Below, piece after piece: positions 16,824 to 24,582 of a DNA stretch of 64,000 nucleotides. Within the stretch, counting starts at the first letter, position 1; each line of letters begins with the position of its first letter. A program made the translations under genes and the position numbers. The notes under the pieces were generated by a model, which saw only the letters and a program-made list of their open reading frames with translations, was not told the origin of the DNA and made no database searches. Source of the DNA: Chrysogorgia sp. JL179-B06 (Eukaryota > Cnidaria > Anthozoa > Scleralcyonacea > Chrysogorgiidae); NCBI GenBank assembly GCA_035772405.1, contig JAYKKM010000471.1:1504501-1568500 (forward strand), written 5' to 3'.

Positions 16824-17393
16824 TTAATTTTGTGTGGAAGGATGATGACGTCTGCACACTGCGCGATATTGCTCAGCACCACCAACGAATGATGGTCCTG
16901 GGTTGTATCTCCAATTGAATGGCGCTTCAACAGTTGTTCCGTAAGTGTCACGACAAACGGCGCAATACGCTTTTAGAAATGTGATGTCGTCTGCCACTGA
17001 GAACAGTGTGTCGAGCTCGCCAAGTCTTTTTAAGTGCTCTGTTGTTATGAGACCACAAATAATGACGTGAATGCCAGCTTTAATGTATTCATGGGTAACT
17101 GACAGATCAGAGTACCAATGGCCTTCATCAATTCCGATGACGTCATAATCGGCTATCTCGGAAGAACTTGGAAGGTTGGTGATTAACTTCGCAGGTAAAC
17201 TGTCTGACCCAACAACAATGGTCTGACGATGTGTGGAGAACGCGTGGTCAGTTCGCCTAGTGTCGCGTTTGTTGTTCATGTACACGACTTTGAGCCCTGA
17301 TTTACTTAACGTGAGTAACCTACGAAGAGTCTCTGTTGTTTTTCCTGCAAACATGGGACCAATCACGATTTCTAGTCTACCGACTTTCTTCAT
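16824..17393 (-). CDS. Type II (TK1-like) thymidine kinase, 189 aa
   Basis: Phosphorylates thymidine to feed viral DNA synthesis. The P-loop is GPMFAGKTTET (residues 12-22), the Walker B/lid region is VIGIDEGHWYSDL, and the zinc-binding Cys pairs are in CAVC and CRRHH. The usual DEG/AQF motif reads DEGHW, an odd substitution at the conserved Gln. Length suits the viral TK1 family. Its start overlaps the 3' end of the 256-aa gene by 17 bp, so the two are likely co-transcribed. It lies inside the terminal repeats, so it is element cargo, not a host gene. Confidence 0.93.
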   Translation of the reverse strand: MKKVGRLEIVIGPMFAGKTTETLRRLLTLSKSGLKVVYMNNKRDTRRTDHAFSTHRQTIVVGSDSLPAKLITNLPSSSEIADYDVIGIDEGHWYSDLSVTHEYIKAGIHVIICGLITTEHLKRLGELDTLFSVADDITFLKAYCAVCRDTYGTTVEAPFNWRYNPGPSFVGGAEQYRAVCRRHHPSTQN

Positions 17394-18147
17394 GGTTACT
17401 ATACCTCCAGAGAAACGCTCTACTTTCTTGCGGCAACTGTTGCTCGTTGTTAAATATCCGCTGAAGCTCTAAGTTTTTAAGATGAGACCTCGAGCTCTCG
17501 TGTCTTGAGCGATGCATTGGGTTGTTGGTAACCACACCACATGGGTAACAATTGTACGACGCGCCACCGTGCACAAAATCCAGGTGAGCGTCTGAGAGTA
17601 TGTGACTCATAATATCGCCCGCACCTAGTATTTCATTACACCCCACCCTACAAACGTTGACGTCACAGTTTGCGGCGAGCTCAAGCCACGCTTTGGCTTT
17701 GGTTGAGCATGGTTTCCATAGAAGGGTCGCCAAGAACACTTCGAGGTAGTTACCGAGTAGCGTAGCGGTGGACTCGCAAGGGTTGCTCAAGTAGTGGCTA
17801 CTTGCTAACGTAAGACGTTTGAATGGTGAGTAACACCACACAGGGATCACCTTGGCTAGCTCGTTAACCATCTTGTTGGCTCTAACTTCGTCAAGCTCGA
17901 CCCAAGCCTCATGAGCGAACTTTGTATAGAGAATCTGGGTACCAAATTGTCTTGACACCTCTTCGTTTTTACGATCGGGGTCGCACAACTTGAAGACTTG
18001 CGAGTACCCTTTTAAGACGTTGGGTCCAGAGGCGCCTTGTGGGGTAGACACATCGACAAAGGACATTCTCCGCATTGCGTCGATCTCCTCTTCTTGGCGG
18101 GCTTGGTCTTGAGTCATATCTTCTGTGATGTCTTGGACTTGAGTCAT
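17377..18147 (-). CDS. Unknown 256-aa protein, upstream of thymidine kinase
   Basis: Acidic, Gln-rich start (TQVQDITEDMTQDQARQEEE), then a globular Cys/His-containing region: CDPDRKN, CYSPFKRL, CDVNVCRVGCNE, a HILSDAHLDFVHGG stretch and SYNCYPCG. The clustered Cys and His could bind metal. I do not recognise the family. It is the second most likely place to hide the missing protease, but I see no clear His-Asp/Glu-Cys signature. Its stop is inside the thymidine kinase start, and it diverges from the 111-aa gene across a region with direct repeats. Confidence 0.6.
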   Translation of the reverse strand: MTQVQDITEDMTQDQARQEEEIDAMRRMSFVDVSTPQGASGPNVLKGYSQVFKLCDPDRKNEEVSRQFGTQILYTKFAHEAWVELDEVRANKMVNELAKVIPVWCYSPFKRLTLASSHYLSNPCESTATLLGNYLEVFLATLLWKPCSTKAKAWLELAANCDVNVCRVGCNEILGAGDIMSHILSDAHLDFVHGGASYNCYPCGVVTNNPMHRSRHESSRSHLKNLELQRIFNNEQQLPQESRAFLWRYSNHEESR

Positions 18148-18200
18148 TATGTTATACTCCCAGAAAAAATCCTAATTTTTTTAGTGCGTTTGGTCTGGAA

Positions 18201-18255
18201 CTGTGAGACACCTGTGAGGTCATCTGTGAGACACCTGTGAGGTCAACTGTGAGTA
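18201..18255. repeat. Tandem 23-bp direct repeats between divergent genes
   Basis: Two 23-bp units (18201-18223 and 18224-18246) built on CTGTGAGACACCTGTGAGGT differ at one base, followed by a partial third unit. They sit in the 132-bp gap between the starts of the 256-aa gene and the 111-aa gene. Each unit has two GTGAG(A/G) motifs. Candidate operator, promoter array or replication signal; inference. Confidence 0.6.
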
Positions 18256-18279
18256 AGATAACACGTGATAGTGTATTAG

Positions 18280-18615
18280 ATGGTTGAGGACTCACAGACG
18301 GCTGTTGAAGCGAAGATTACGGCTGATGTGAAAAGTGCTAAGGTGAAGGACCCAAAGCGCGTCGCTGCTGGCAAAAAGTTGGCTGAGATATCGAAAGCTG
18401 CGAAAGAAAAGAAAATGCGTGAAATGATAGTTAACGAAGAACAAGGTGGTGAGTGGAGCTATGGATATGTTGTTGGAACACTTGGTGTTATCATTGCCGC
18501 CGCTTCGCTATGGCACACAATTAGCAGTGAAAAAGAACCTGTGAGCACTGCACCAGCACCTGCGTCAGAAAGTCATAAAACTCGTCGTCCAACACTTGAC
18601 ACATTTGATTCTTGA
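18280..18615 (+). CDS. Small membrane protein, 111 aa
   Basis: Lys-rich helical N-terminus (KSAKVKDPKRVAAGKKLAEI), one hydrophobic segment at about residues 66-85 (YVVGTLGVIIAAASLWHTI) and a Pro/Ala/Ser tail. First in a plus row of four small genes before PolB. Single-pass membrane protein; function unknown. Confidence 0.55.
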   Translation: MVEDSQTAVEAKITADVKSAKVKDPKRVAAGKKLAEISKAAKEKKMREMIVNEEQGGEWSYGYVVGTLGVIIAAASLWHTISSEKEPVSTAPAPASESHKTRRPTLDTFDS

Positions 18616-18638
18616 ACAAAACACACGACAATGTATAT

Positions 18639-18875
18639 ATGTCCGCGATCGATCGAAAAGAACTTATGAACGAATTGTACGACGCGCTACTTGTCACGAC
18701 TGGCGCTGTGGCAGTGAGTATGATCTCTAAAAAGGCTTTGGGAGAACCATTGGGAACACCAGAGACTGTGAAAGGCACAGTGAAACTTGCTGCAGCTGTT
18801 GGTGCAGGAACGCTGTTAGTAAAATGGATGCAATCGAAAAAGTGGATACCGACAGATCCATTCAAATCAACGTAA
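18639..18875 (+). CDS. Small membrane protein, 78 aa
   Basis: ATG at 18639 (MSAIDRKELM), preceded by GTATAT. Two weakly hydrophobic segments (LLVTTGAVAVSMI; LAAAVGAGTLLVKWM) and a Trp-Lys end. It follows the previous stop by 23 bp and precedes the next ATG by 4 bp, consistent with one transcript. Function not known. Confidence 0.5.
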   Translation: MSAIDRKELMNELYDALLVTTGAVAVSMISKKALGEPLGTPETVKGTVKLAAAVGAGTLLVKWMQSKKWIPTDPFKST

Positions 18876-18879
18876 GTTA

Positions 18880-19299
18880 ATGGTGAGTGTTGTGGCTGGA
18901 GGGATATTTAATGCAGTAGCTTTTGCAGGCGCTGGCTTTATGTTTTCAAAGTTTAATCACTCAGGTTATGAGACCGAGATGAAAAGGCACAACCACGCGT
19001 TGGAGCAGTTAGCCAGCGCGAAAGAAGCGTGGTATGAGAATGAAGTCGCTAAAAAAGATAAGATCCAGCGTTTACGACAACGGCTCTCTGACGCTAACGC
19101 TGACATCAATGACACAAACCATGCGTTGGAAGAACTTAGAAGCGTAATGACCATACAGTACAGCGGACGAGTGTTCACTGACTCCCCGAGGGTTGCGGAT
19201 TACTACCAACCGAGTGCGGAAATGAAGGAATACCAATTGTTGTTTGTTAGCGCGCTAGGCTTGGGTAGTGGAATAGCGGTATGGGTGCTAACTCGGTGA
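18880..19299 (+). CDS. Coiled-coil protein with two membrane segments, 139 aa
   Basis: N-terminal hydrophobic stretch (VVAGGIFNAVAFAGAGFMF), a charged coiled coil with heptad-like spacing (residues about 30-90: MKRHNHALEQLASAKEAWYE, DKIQRLRQRLSDANADINDT), a conserved-looking VADYYQPSAEMKEYQ block and a C-terminal hydrophobic segment. A hairpin-like membrane protein with an exposed coil. This type of small protein recurs in animal Polinton-like elements; role unknown. Its end overlaps the next gene by 19 bp. Confidence 0.65.
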   Translation: MVSVVAGGIFNAVAFAGAGFMFSKFNHSGYETEMKRHNHALEQLASAKEAWYENEVAKKDKIQRLRQRLSDANADINDTNHALEELRSVMTIQYSGRVFTDSPRVADYYQPSAEMKEYQLLFVSALGLGSGIAVWVLTR

Positions 19300-19895
19300 A
19301 AAAATGTTGGAGTAGTATAAGAGTGATGGACAAACTTATGAGGCAGATGAGTTATGGTTTAACAATTGACGAAATCGCGAATGAGACGCAAATCGAGTGT
19401 GGAGGCACCTTCGGAATTTACTACTGCTCAGATTGCAACGTTGTGAAACGTTTGACTGGCTGCGGTGGGTACGCGTGTCCAAAGTGTGGCGACACCGAAT
19501 GGGGTTACACTCAGAGTTACAGCGACATGAGACTCACTCGGTTAAAAAGCGTTCACAAACGGTCTTGGTGGATGGGGAGAAGACTGCGGAACGTTGTGAA
19601 GGGTGAGCACCTTGAGTTGATAAAAGAGGACTTCCTGAAAGTTGTCAATGTGCTGCACTCATGCAATTTGATAAAGGGTAGAAATGTCAGCAGATATGGA
19701 TACTACATTATTAGGTTGTGTCATAGAAGACGAGTCGAGACACTCAAGAAGGTGTCAGACCTCAAAGACGGGAAGGTGAAAGACTTGTTCGACGACAATT
19801 TGTTTGGGGTGGTGTACCCAAAGCTGGGATGGTGCGAAAGTGGTGACAATTATTACGACGAGTGGCTTAGGAAAAAAAACAAGTGTAGTATATAG
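19281..19895 (+). CDS. Zinc-ribbon protein, 204 aa
   Basis: Two Cys pairs in YYCSDCNVV and YACPKCGDTEW form a zinc ribbon at about residues 50-75. A basic region follows (RSWWMGRRLRNVV), then a helical region and a Trp/Tyr-rich end. Such ribbons occur in viral transcription factors of the VLTF3 type, but the remaining similarity is too weak to claim that. It could be a late transcription factor or another DNA-binding protein. The ATG at 19281 is chosen, though an internal ATG would clear the overlap with the preceding gene. It ends 5 bp before PolB. Confidence 0.55.
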   Translation: MGANSVKKCWSSIRVMDKLMRQMSYGLTIDEIANETQIECGGTFGIYYCSDCNVVKRLTGCGGYACPKCGDTEWGYTQSYSDMRLTRLKSVHKRSWWMGRRLRNVVKGEHLELIKEDFLKVVNVLHSCNLIKGRNVSRYGYYIIRLCHRRRVETLKKVSDLKDGKVKDLFDDNLFGVVYPKLGWCESGDNYYDEWLRKKNKCSI

Positions 19896-19900
19896 AAGCC

Positions 19901-22900
19901 ATGGGTGACGTCACAGAAAACTCACTTGTTAGAAATGGTGCAGCCGTTGTAAATCCACTAACAGGTAGAGCAGTCAACGTTCATGGGCGAGTCTACAATC
20001 GACTTGTTAGAGACGGCATTTTTAGTGACACGACAAATGTCAGTACTATTAACCCGCTAACAAACAGACGAGTTAACGTTGGCAGTCGGACACACAACCG
20101 TCTCGTTAGAGATCAGGGAGCACAACCCACAGTTGAAGACCATAGCCCACGGCTGTTGGGTCAAGCACTGAGAGGGTTCACAAGGTCCTATGGAGTTGAG
20201 GTGGTTAACGACAGAGACATCAATCAGGTGAATGGCAGCAGAGGCGCTGTCATCAACCTTTTGAGACGTGAACTAGGTGAGACCAACGGAATGAAAGTGG
20301 TAGAGACAGTCAAGGTCACTTTTGAGAAAGTTTTAGAACTCAATAAGACCACGTACAAAACCGCCTACTTTAACAGCGAAACGTTCGTCGTCATTAATGA
20401 CCACGACATTGAAGATGTTGCCAACCGTGGATCGGAACAAATCTTGACGCGGATAGCTGGGTGGCTATCTGAGGGGTCTGGATGGACTATCGACAAAATA
20501 GACGCACACTACGTTAATGTCGCTATTTACAGACCTTTGCATGGGAGTAGCTACATTACGCTGCCAAAGGAGTTGCGTAATAGTAAGAAGGGTCTGATAA
20601 ACGTAAATAACGATGATGACAACAAGTGTTTTAGATGGTGCCACCTAGCGCATAAATTTCCTGTTGGAAAACACTCTGATAGAACGTCGAAGTACGCTAG
20701 ACATGTCGGTGAGCTGAATTATGACGGAATTGACTTCCCAGTCACACTTAAAGACTACAACAAGATCGAGAAGGCAAACGATATTAGCATAAACGTTTTT
20801 GGGTACGAAAATAAGCAGCCATTCCCTGTGTACGTTTCTAAGGAGACGTATCCTGACCACATGGACCTACTGTTGATAACTAATGACGTGGGCAACAAGC
20901 ATTATGTATACATTCGCGATTTTAACAAATTCATGTACCGCCAAACAGAGCATAAGGCTAGAAAACATTTTTGTAGATATTGTTTGCAATGTTTTAGTCG
21001 AGCGGACGTGCTTGAAAGTCATGTTGAAGTATGTTTGGTCATCAATGGGAAGCAAGCTATTAAAATGCCGCAAAAAGGTGCGAAAGTGAAATACGAGAAT
21101 TTTAGTAGGCAGCTAAACGTACCATTTGTGGTGTACGCAGACTTTGAGGCTATCACACAGAAGGTGCACACAGCAAAGCTGTCAAGCGAGTGTAGCTACA
21201 CAAATGCTTATCAGAGGCACGTTGACTGCGGTTATGGGTACAAATTAGTTTGTTGTTATGACAACGAGTACAGTAAGCCAGTGAAAGTGTATCGCGGTGA
21301 AAATGCAGTTAATAAGTTCATTGGGGAGATGTTAGAAATTGTTGAATATTGTAAAAAAACATCTGAGAGTCACTTTAACAAAGAGATGACGTTGACTGAT
21401 GACGATAAGAAGAATTTCGACGAGGCTAAGAGTTGTCATATTTGCAGCGTTGAGTACACTGGTGCTGACGTTAGAGTGAGAGACCACTGTCACGTGTCAG
21501 GTAAGTACAGAGGGTCTGCACATCGTCAGTGTAACGTGAACTTTAGATTGACTGACAAAATTCCTGTGATCTTTCATAACTTACGCGGCTACGATAGTCA
21601 TTTCATTATGCAGGAGATTGGTAAGTTTGGTCAAGACATAAATGTGATACCAAACAACATGGAGAAGTACATGGCGTTCATGCTTGGAAAAAACTTGGTA
21701 TTTTTGGACAGCTTTCAGTTCATGGGTAGCGGCCTAGACAACTTGGTAAGGAACCTACCAAGAGACGCTTTCAAATACACGTCAGAAGTGTTTCATAATG
21801 AGGGGTTGGCACTAATGACAAGAAAGGGGGTCTATCCCTATGATTATATGGACTCCTTTGATAAATTCGATGAATGCGAGCTACCCTCCAAAAAAGATTT
21901 CTACAGCATTCTGAATGATGAGCATATTACGGAGGAAATGCATGAGCGCGCCATCGATGTGTGGGACTACTTCGACGTTGAAAGTATGGGTGGGTACCAT
22001 GACCTGTATTTGAAAAGCGATGTGCTCTTGCTTGCTGACGTTTTTGAGAACTTTAGAAAGACATGTCATCGCGAGTATAAATTAGACCCGTGTCATTATT
22101 TTACATCGCCCGGATTGGCTTGGGACGCCATGTTAAAGATGACTGGAGTGGAGCTTGAGTTATTGTCCGACATCGACATGTTCCAGTTCGTAGAAATGGG
22201 TATGCGTGGTGGTGTGAGCTACATATGCAACAGACATGGCGTGGCGAATAATAAGTACATGGAAGGGTATGACAAAAAGCAAGAGTCGAAGTATTTGATG
22301 TATCTTGACGCCAACAATTTATATGGGTGGGCAATGAGTCGAAGTCTACCTACAGGTGGTTTTAAATGGTTGACTGAGAAAGAAATAAAAAAGGTTAATC
22401 TATGCGACTATCACAACAATAGTAAAAAAGGTTTACTGCTTGAGGTCGACTTGGAGTACCCAGCCCATTTGCATGACCTACACAACGATTACCCGTTGGC
22501 TCCCGAGAAGATGGAGATAACCGTTGACATGTTGTCGGAGTACTGCACGAAAATCAAAAATAAGTTTAACGTGAGCGTTGGTGGTGTGAAGAAGCTGGTG
22601 ACTAATTTGATGGACAAAAAAAAGTATGTGTGTCACTACGGAAATCTACAGTTGTACATGGATCTTGGATTAAAAATCAATAAGATTCACAGGGTCCTAC
22701 AGTTTGACCAGTCCAAGTGGTTGGGCAAGTACATCGACTTTAACACAGTCAAAAGAACCGCAGCTAAGAATGCTTTTGAGAAGGATTTCTTCAAGTTAAT
22801 GAATAATAGTGTGTTCGGAAAAACGATGGAAAATTTGAGGAAGCGTGTGGATGTAAGATTAGTGACCACTGCGAAGAAATTAGAAAAGCTTGTCTCGAAG

Positions 22901-23605
22901 CCGACGTTTGTGTCTTGCAAAATATTTAGCGAGAATTTAGTCGCTGTCCATAAGGTTAAAGAAACGTTGACACTAAATCGACCTGCGTATGTGGGTATGT
23001 GCATACTAGACTTGAGTAAAACGCTGATGTACAATTTCCACTACAATTATATCATGAAAAAGTACTCTAGCGACACCTGTAGATTACACTTCACTGACAC
23101 TGACAGTCTGTTGTACTCAATCAAAACTGACGACGTTTATTCCGACTTTATGACGGAGTGCGAAAAGTTCGACAATAGCGACTACCCTGCAGACAGCCCA
23201 TTCTTTTTTAGAGAGAATAAGAAAGTTATTGGGAAGATGAAGGACGAGTGCGCTGGAACGCCAATTGTCGAGTTCGTCGGGTTGCGCAGTAAAATGTATA
23301 GCTATTTAAAAGAGGGTGGAGGTGGTGGGAAAACCGCTAAAGGTATTAGAAAAAATATAATTAAAAAGGTAATCAGACACGAAGATTACAAAAGCGTGTT
23401 ACTCGAGCAGAAACAGTTGCGACACACAATGAAGACCATTAGAAGTGTCAAACATCAGATTGGTAGCTACGAAATTAATAAAGTATCGCTGTCCTGCTTT
23501 GACGACAAACGATACCTTTTAGAGAATGGTATTGACTCCTACGCGTATGGTCACAAAAACATTGTAGTGAGAGACACCACCGAAAACAGTGAGCAAACAG
23601 ACTAA
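19901..23605 (+). CDS. polB: Protein-primed family B DNA polymerase, 1234 aa
   Basis: Replicates the linear element by protein priming. The N-terminus carries two copies of an NPLTxRxVNV...NRLVRD motif (residues about 18-70). Then come a C2H2-like finger (HFCRYCLQCFSRADVLESH), Exo I FVVYADFEAI, an HNH-like Cys/His module (HICSVEY, DHCHVSGKYRG), Exo II HNLRGYDSHF and Exo III YLKSDVLLLADVF. Polymerase motif A is LDANNLYGWAMS, motif B KLMNNSVFGKT, motif C FTDTDSLLYS, with a SKMYSY motif near the end. All catalytic residues I expect are present. The last codons (TENSEQTD) and stop lie in the right terminal repeat. Confidence 0.97.
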   Translation: MGDVTENSLVRNGAAVVNPLTGRAVNVHGRVYNRLVRDGIFSDTTNVSTINPLTNRRVNVGSRTHNRLVRDQGAQPTVEDHSPRLLGQALRGFTRSYGVEVVNDRDINQVNGSRGAVINLLRRELGETNGMKVVETVKVTFEKVLELNKTTYKTAYFNSETFVVINDHDIEDVANRGSEQILTRIAGWLSEGSGWTIDKIDAHYVNVAIYRPLHGSSYITLPKELRNSKKGLINVNNDDDNKCFRWCHLAHKFPVGKHSDRTSKYARHVGELNYDGIDFPVTLKDYNKIEKANDISINVFGYENKQPFPVYVSKETYPDHMDLLLITNDVGNKHYVYIRDFNKFMYRQTEHKARKHFCRYCLQCFSRADVLESHVEVCLVINGKQAIKMPQKGAKVKYENFSRQLNVPFVVYADFEAITQKVHTAKLSSECSYTNAYQRHVDCGYGYKLVCCYDNEYSKPVKVYRGENAVNKFIGEMLEIVEYCKKTSESHFNKEMTLTDDDKKNFDEAKSCHICSVEYTGADVRVRDHCHVSGKYRGSAHRQCNVNFRLTDKIPVIFHNLRGYDSHFIMQEIGKFGQDINVIPNNMEKYMAFMLGKNLVFLDSFQFMGSGLDNLVRNLPRDAFKYTSEVFHNEGLALMTRKGVYPYDYMDSFDKFDECELPSKKDFYSILNDEHITEEMHERAIDVWDYFDVESMGGYHDLYLKSDVLLLADVFENFRKTCHREYKLDPCHYFTSPGLAWDAMLKMTGVELELLSDIDMFQFVEMGMRGGVSYICNRHGVANNKYMEGYDKKQESKYLMYLDANNLYGWAMSRSLPTGGFKWLTEKEIKKVNLCDYHNNSKKGLLLEVDLEYPAHLHDLHNDYPLAPEKMEITVDMLSEYCTKIKNKFNVSVGGVKKLVTNLMDKKKYVCHYGNLQLYMDLGLKINKIHRVLQFDQSKWLGKYIDFNTVKRTAAKNAFEKDFFKLMNNSVFGKTMENLRKRVDVRLVTTAKKLEKLVSKPTFVSCKIFSENLVAVHKVKETLTLNRPAYVGMCILDLSKTLMYNFHYNYIMKKYSSDTCRLHFTDTDSLLYSIKTDDVYSDFMTECEKFDNSDYPADSPFFFRENKKVIGKMKDECAGTPIVEFVGLRSKMYSYLKEGGGGGKTAKGIRKNIIKKVIRHEDYKSVLLEQKQLRHTMKTIRSVKHQIGSYEINKVSLSCFDDKRYLLENGIDSYAYGHKNIVVRDTTENSEQTD

Positions 23606-24091
23606 CTCGCAAAACGATTGGCTATTTGTTAGTCAATGTTGTTAACCAATCAAAAGAGCACCATTTCGCTATCCATTTGGATAAACATCACCACTAGAAT
23701 CATAATCTAGTGGTTTTTTTTTTCGCGCGTGAATTGAGACAGCAGTAGTTTGTTGAAAAAAAATGTGAAAACGTTGAAACGACACTCTCTTTTTTAAATA
23801 TGCGAAAAATGTGAAACGACACATTCTATTTTTTAAAATACGTGAAAAATGTGAAACGACACACTCTATTTTTAAAAAAACATGCAAAAATATTGAAATG
23901 TCACATTATTAGCATATAAATCGGGTTTGTGGTCTTATTTGATGTATGTTGTAAATTTAGAATTACTGAAATGACATCGAATTTTGGGGGGTTTGGGATT
24001 TGGTGAAATTTGGTAATGTTTTGGTGATTATATTCGCGTTCAACATTGAATGTGTAAAAATTGGGCTCGTACCCCCACTCTCTATACTACT
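23578..24091 (-). repeat. Right terminal inverted repeat of inner Polinton
   Basis: 514 bp, the inverted partner of 5768-6280, ending CTCTATACTACT. It contains the last PolB codons, the hairpin with a T tract at 23691-23723, and the mirrored 40-bp iterations. Confidence 0.96.
23691..23723 (+). terminator. Hairpin plus ten T downstream of PolB
   Basis: CCACTAGA-loop-TCTAGTGG then T10, 86 bp after the PolB stop. The same structure exists in the left repeat and at 27370-27398 in the outer element, so it is kept across copies. Confidence 0.4.
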
Positions 24092-24097
24092 ATCAGA
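24092..24097. repeat. Target site duplication ATCAGA, right
   Basis: Exact copy of 5762-5767, adjoining the right terminal repeat. Confidence 0.95.
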
Positions 24098-24560
24098 CGA
24101 ACTAGACGATGAAGACGACGAAAGCATTAAATTTGTGTTGAGAGAGCGTGTTATAGGGCTTGAAGAAGCGAAAGATAGAACTATTGAGCAACGCAAAGTA
24201 GAGGAGGTTAGAGCGCAACAAGAAGTTGACATTGACAGGTTTCAGAGATTTAAGGAATGGGCTAAAGAGAACATGGTCGGGTTGAGCGCTGTGGCAATTT
24301 CAGTGGCTGGGATTATAACAACTATTATTATCGCTGGGAGATCTGCTGTTATGAGAGGCGCTATGGCTACGAGGTCGTTCGCACAAGCTGTTAAGAACGC
24401 GATAATGAAGATGGGTCCATGGGCTGTTGGGCTGGCTAATTTAGTTTATAATGCGTTGACGTTGGGTGCGAAGGGTCTCGCATGGTTGGCTCAAAATCTG
24501 TGGGTACTTGCGGTGGTACTTGCGTGGTTTGTGTATGATTATTACAAGCTAAAACGGTAG
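24092..24560 (+). pseudogene. Membrane protein X, C-terminal part, outer copy
   Basis: Continuation of the gene cut at 5767. The frame across the two edges of the duplication is consistent. It begins with an Asp/Glu-rich segment, then the conserved coiled coil (VRAQQEVDIDRFQRFKEWAK) and three hydrophobic segments ending YDYYKLKR. It ends 22 bp before the capsid gene. Confidence 0.85.
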
Positions 24561-24582
24561 TGATAAAACATATGTAAAGTAT

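Larger units (their letters stand above)
5768..24091. mobile_element. Inner complete Polinton/Maverick element, 18,324 bp
   Basis: Bounded by terminal inverted repeats starting AGTAGTATAGAGAGTGGGGG and by the duplication ATCAGA. It encodes protein-primed PolB, retroviral-type integrase with chromodomain, A32-type packaging ATPase, candidate major and minor capsid proteins, and about a dozen further genes. All appear uninterrupted. Near-identical terminal repeats and intact genes point to a recent insertion, possibly a competent element. Less usual cargo: thymidine kinase, a BRO-N/VRR-NUC fusion, a fibre/lectin protein, and a duplicated membrane protein. Confidence 0.97.

Noticed and set aside
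16824..18147. Thymidine kinase and 256-aa gene as host genes
   Set aside because: Both are intronless, overlapping, and inside the terminal repeats of the inner Polinton.
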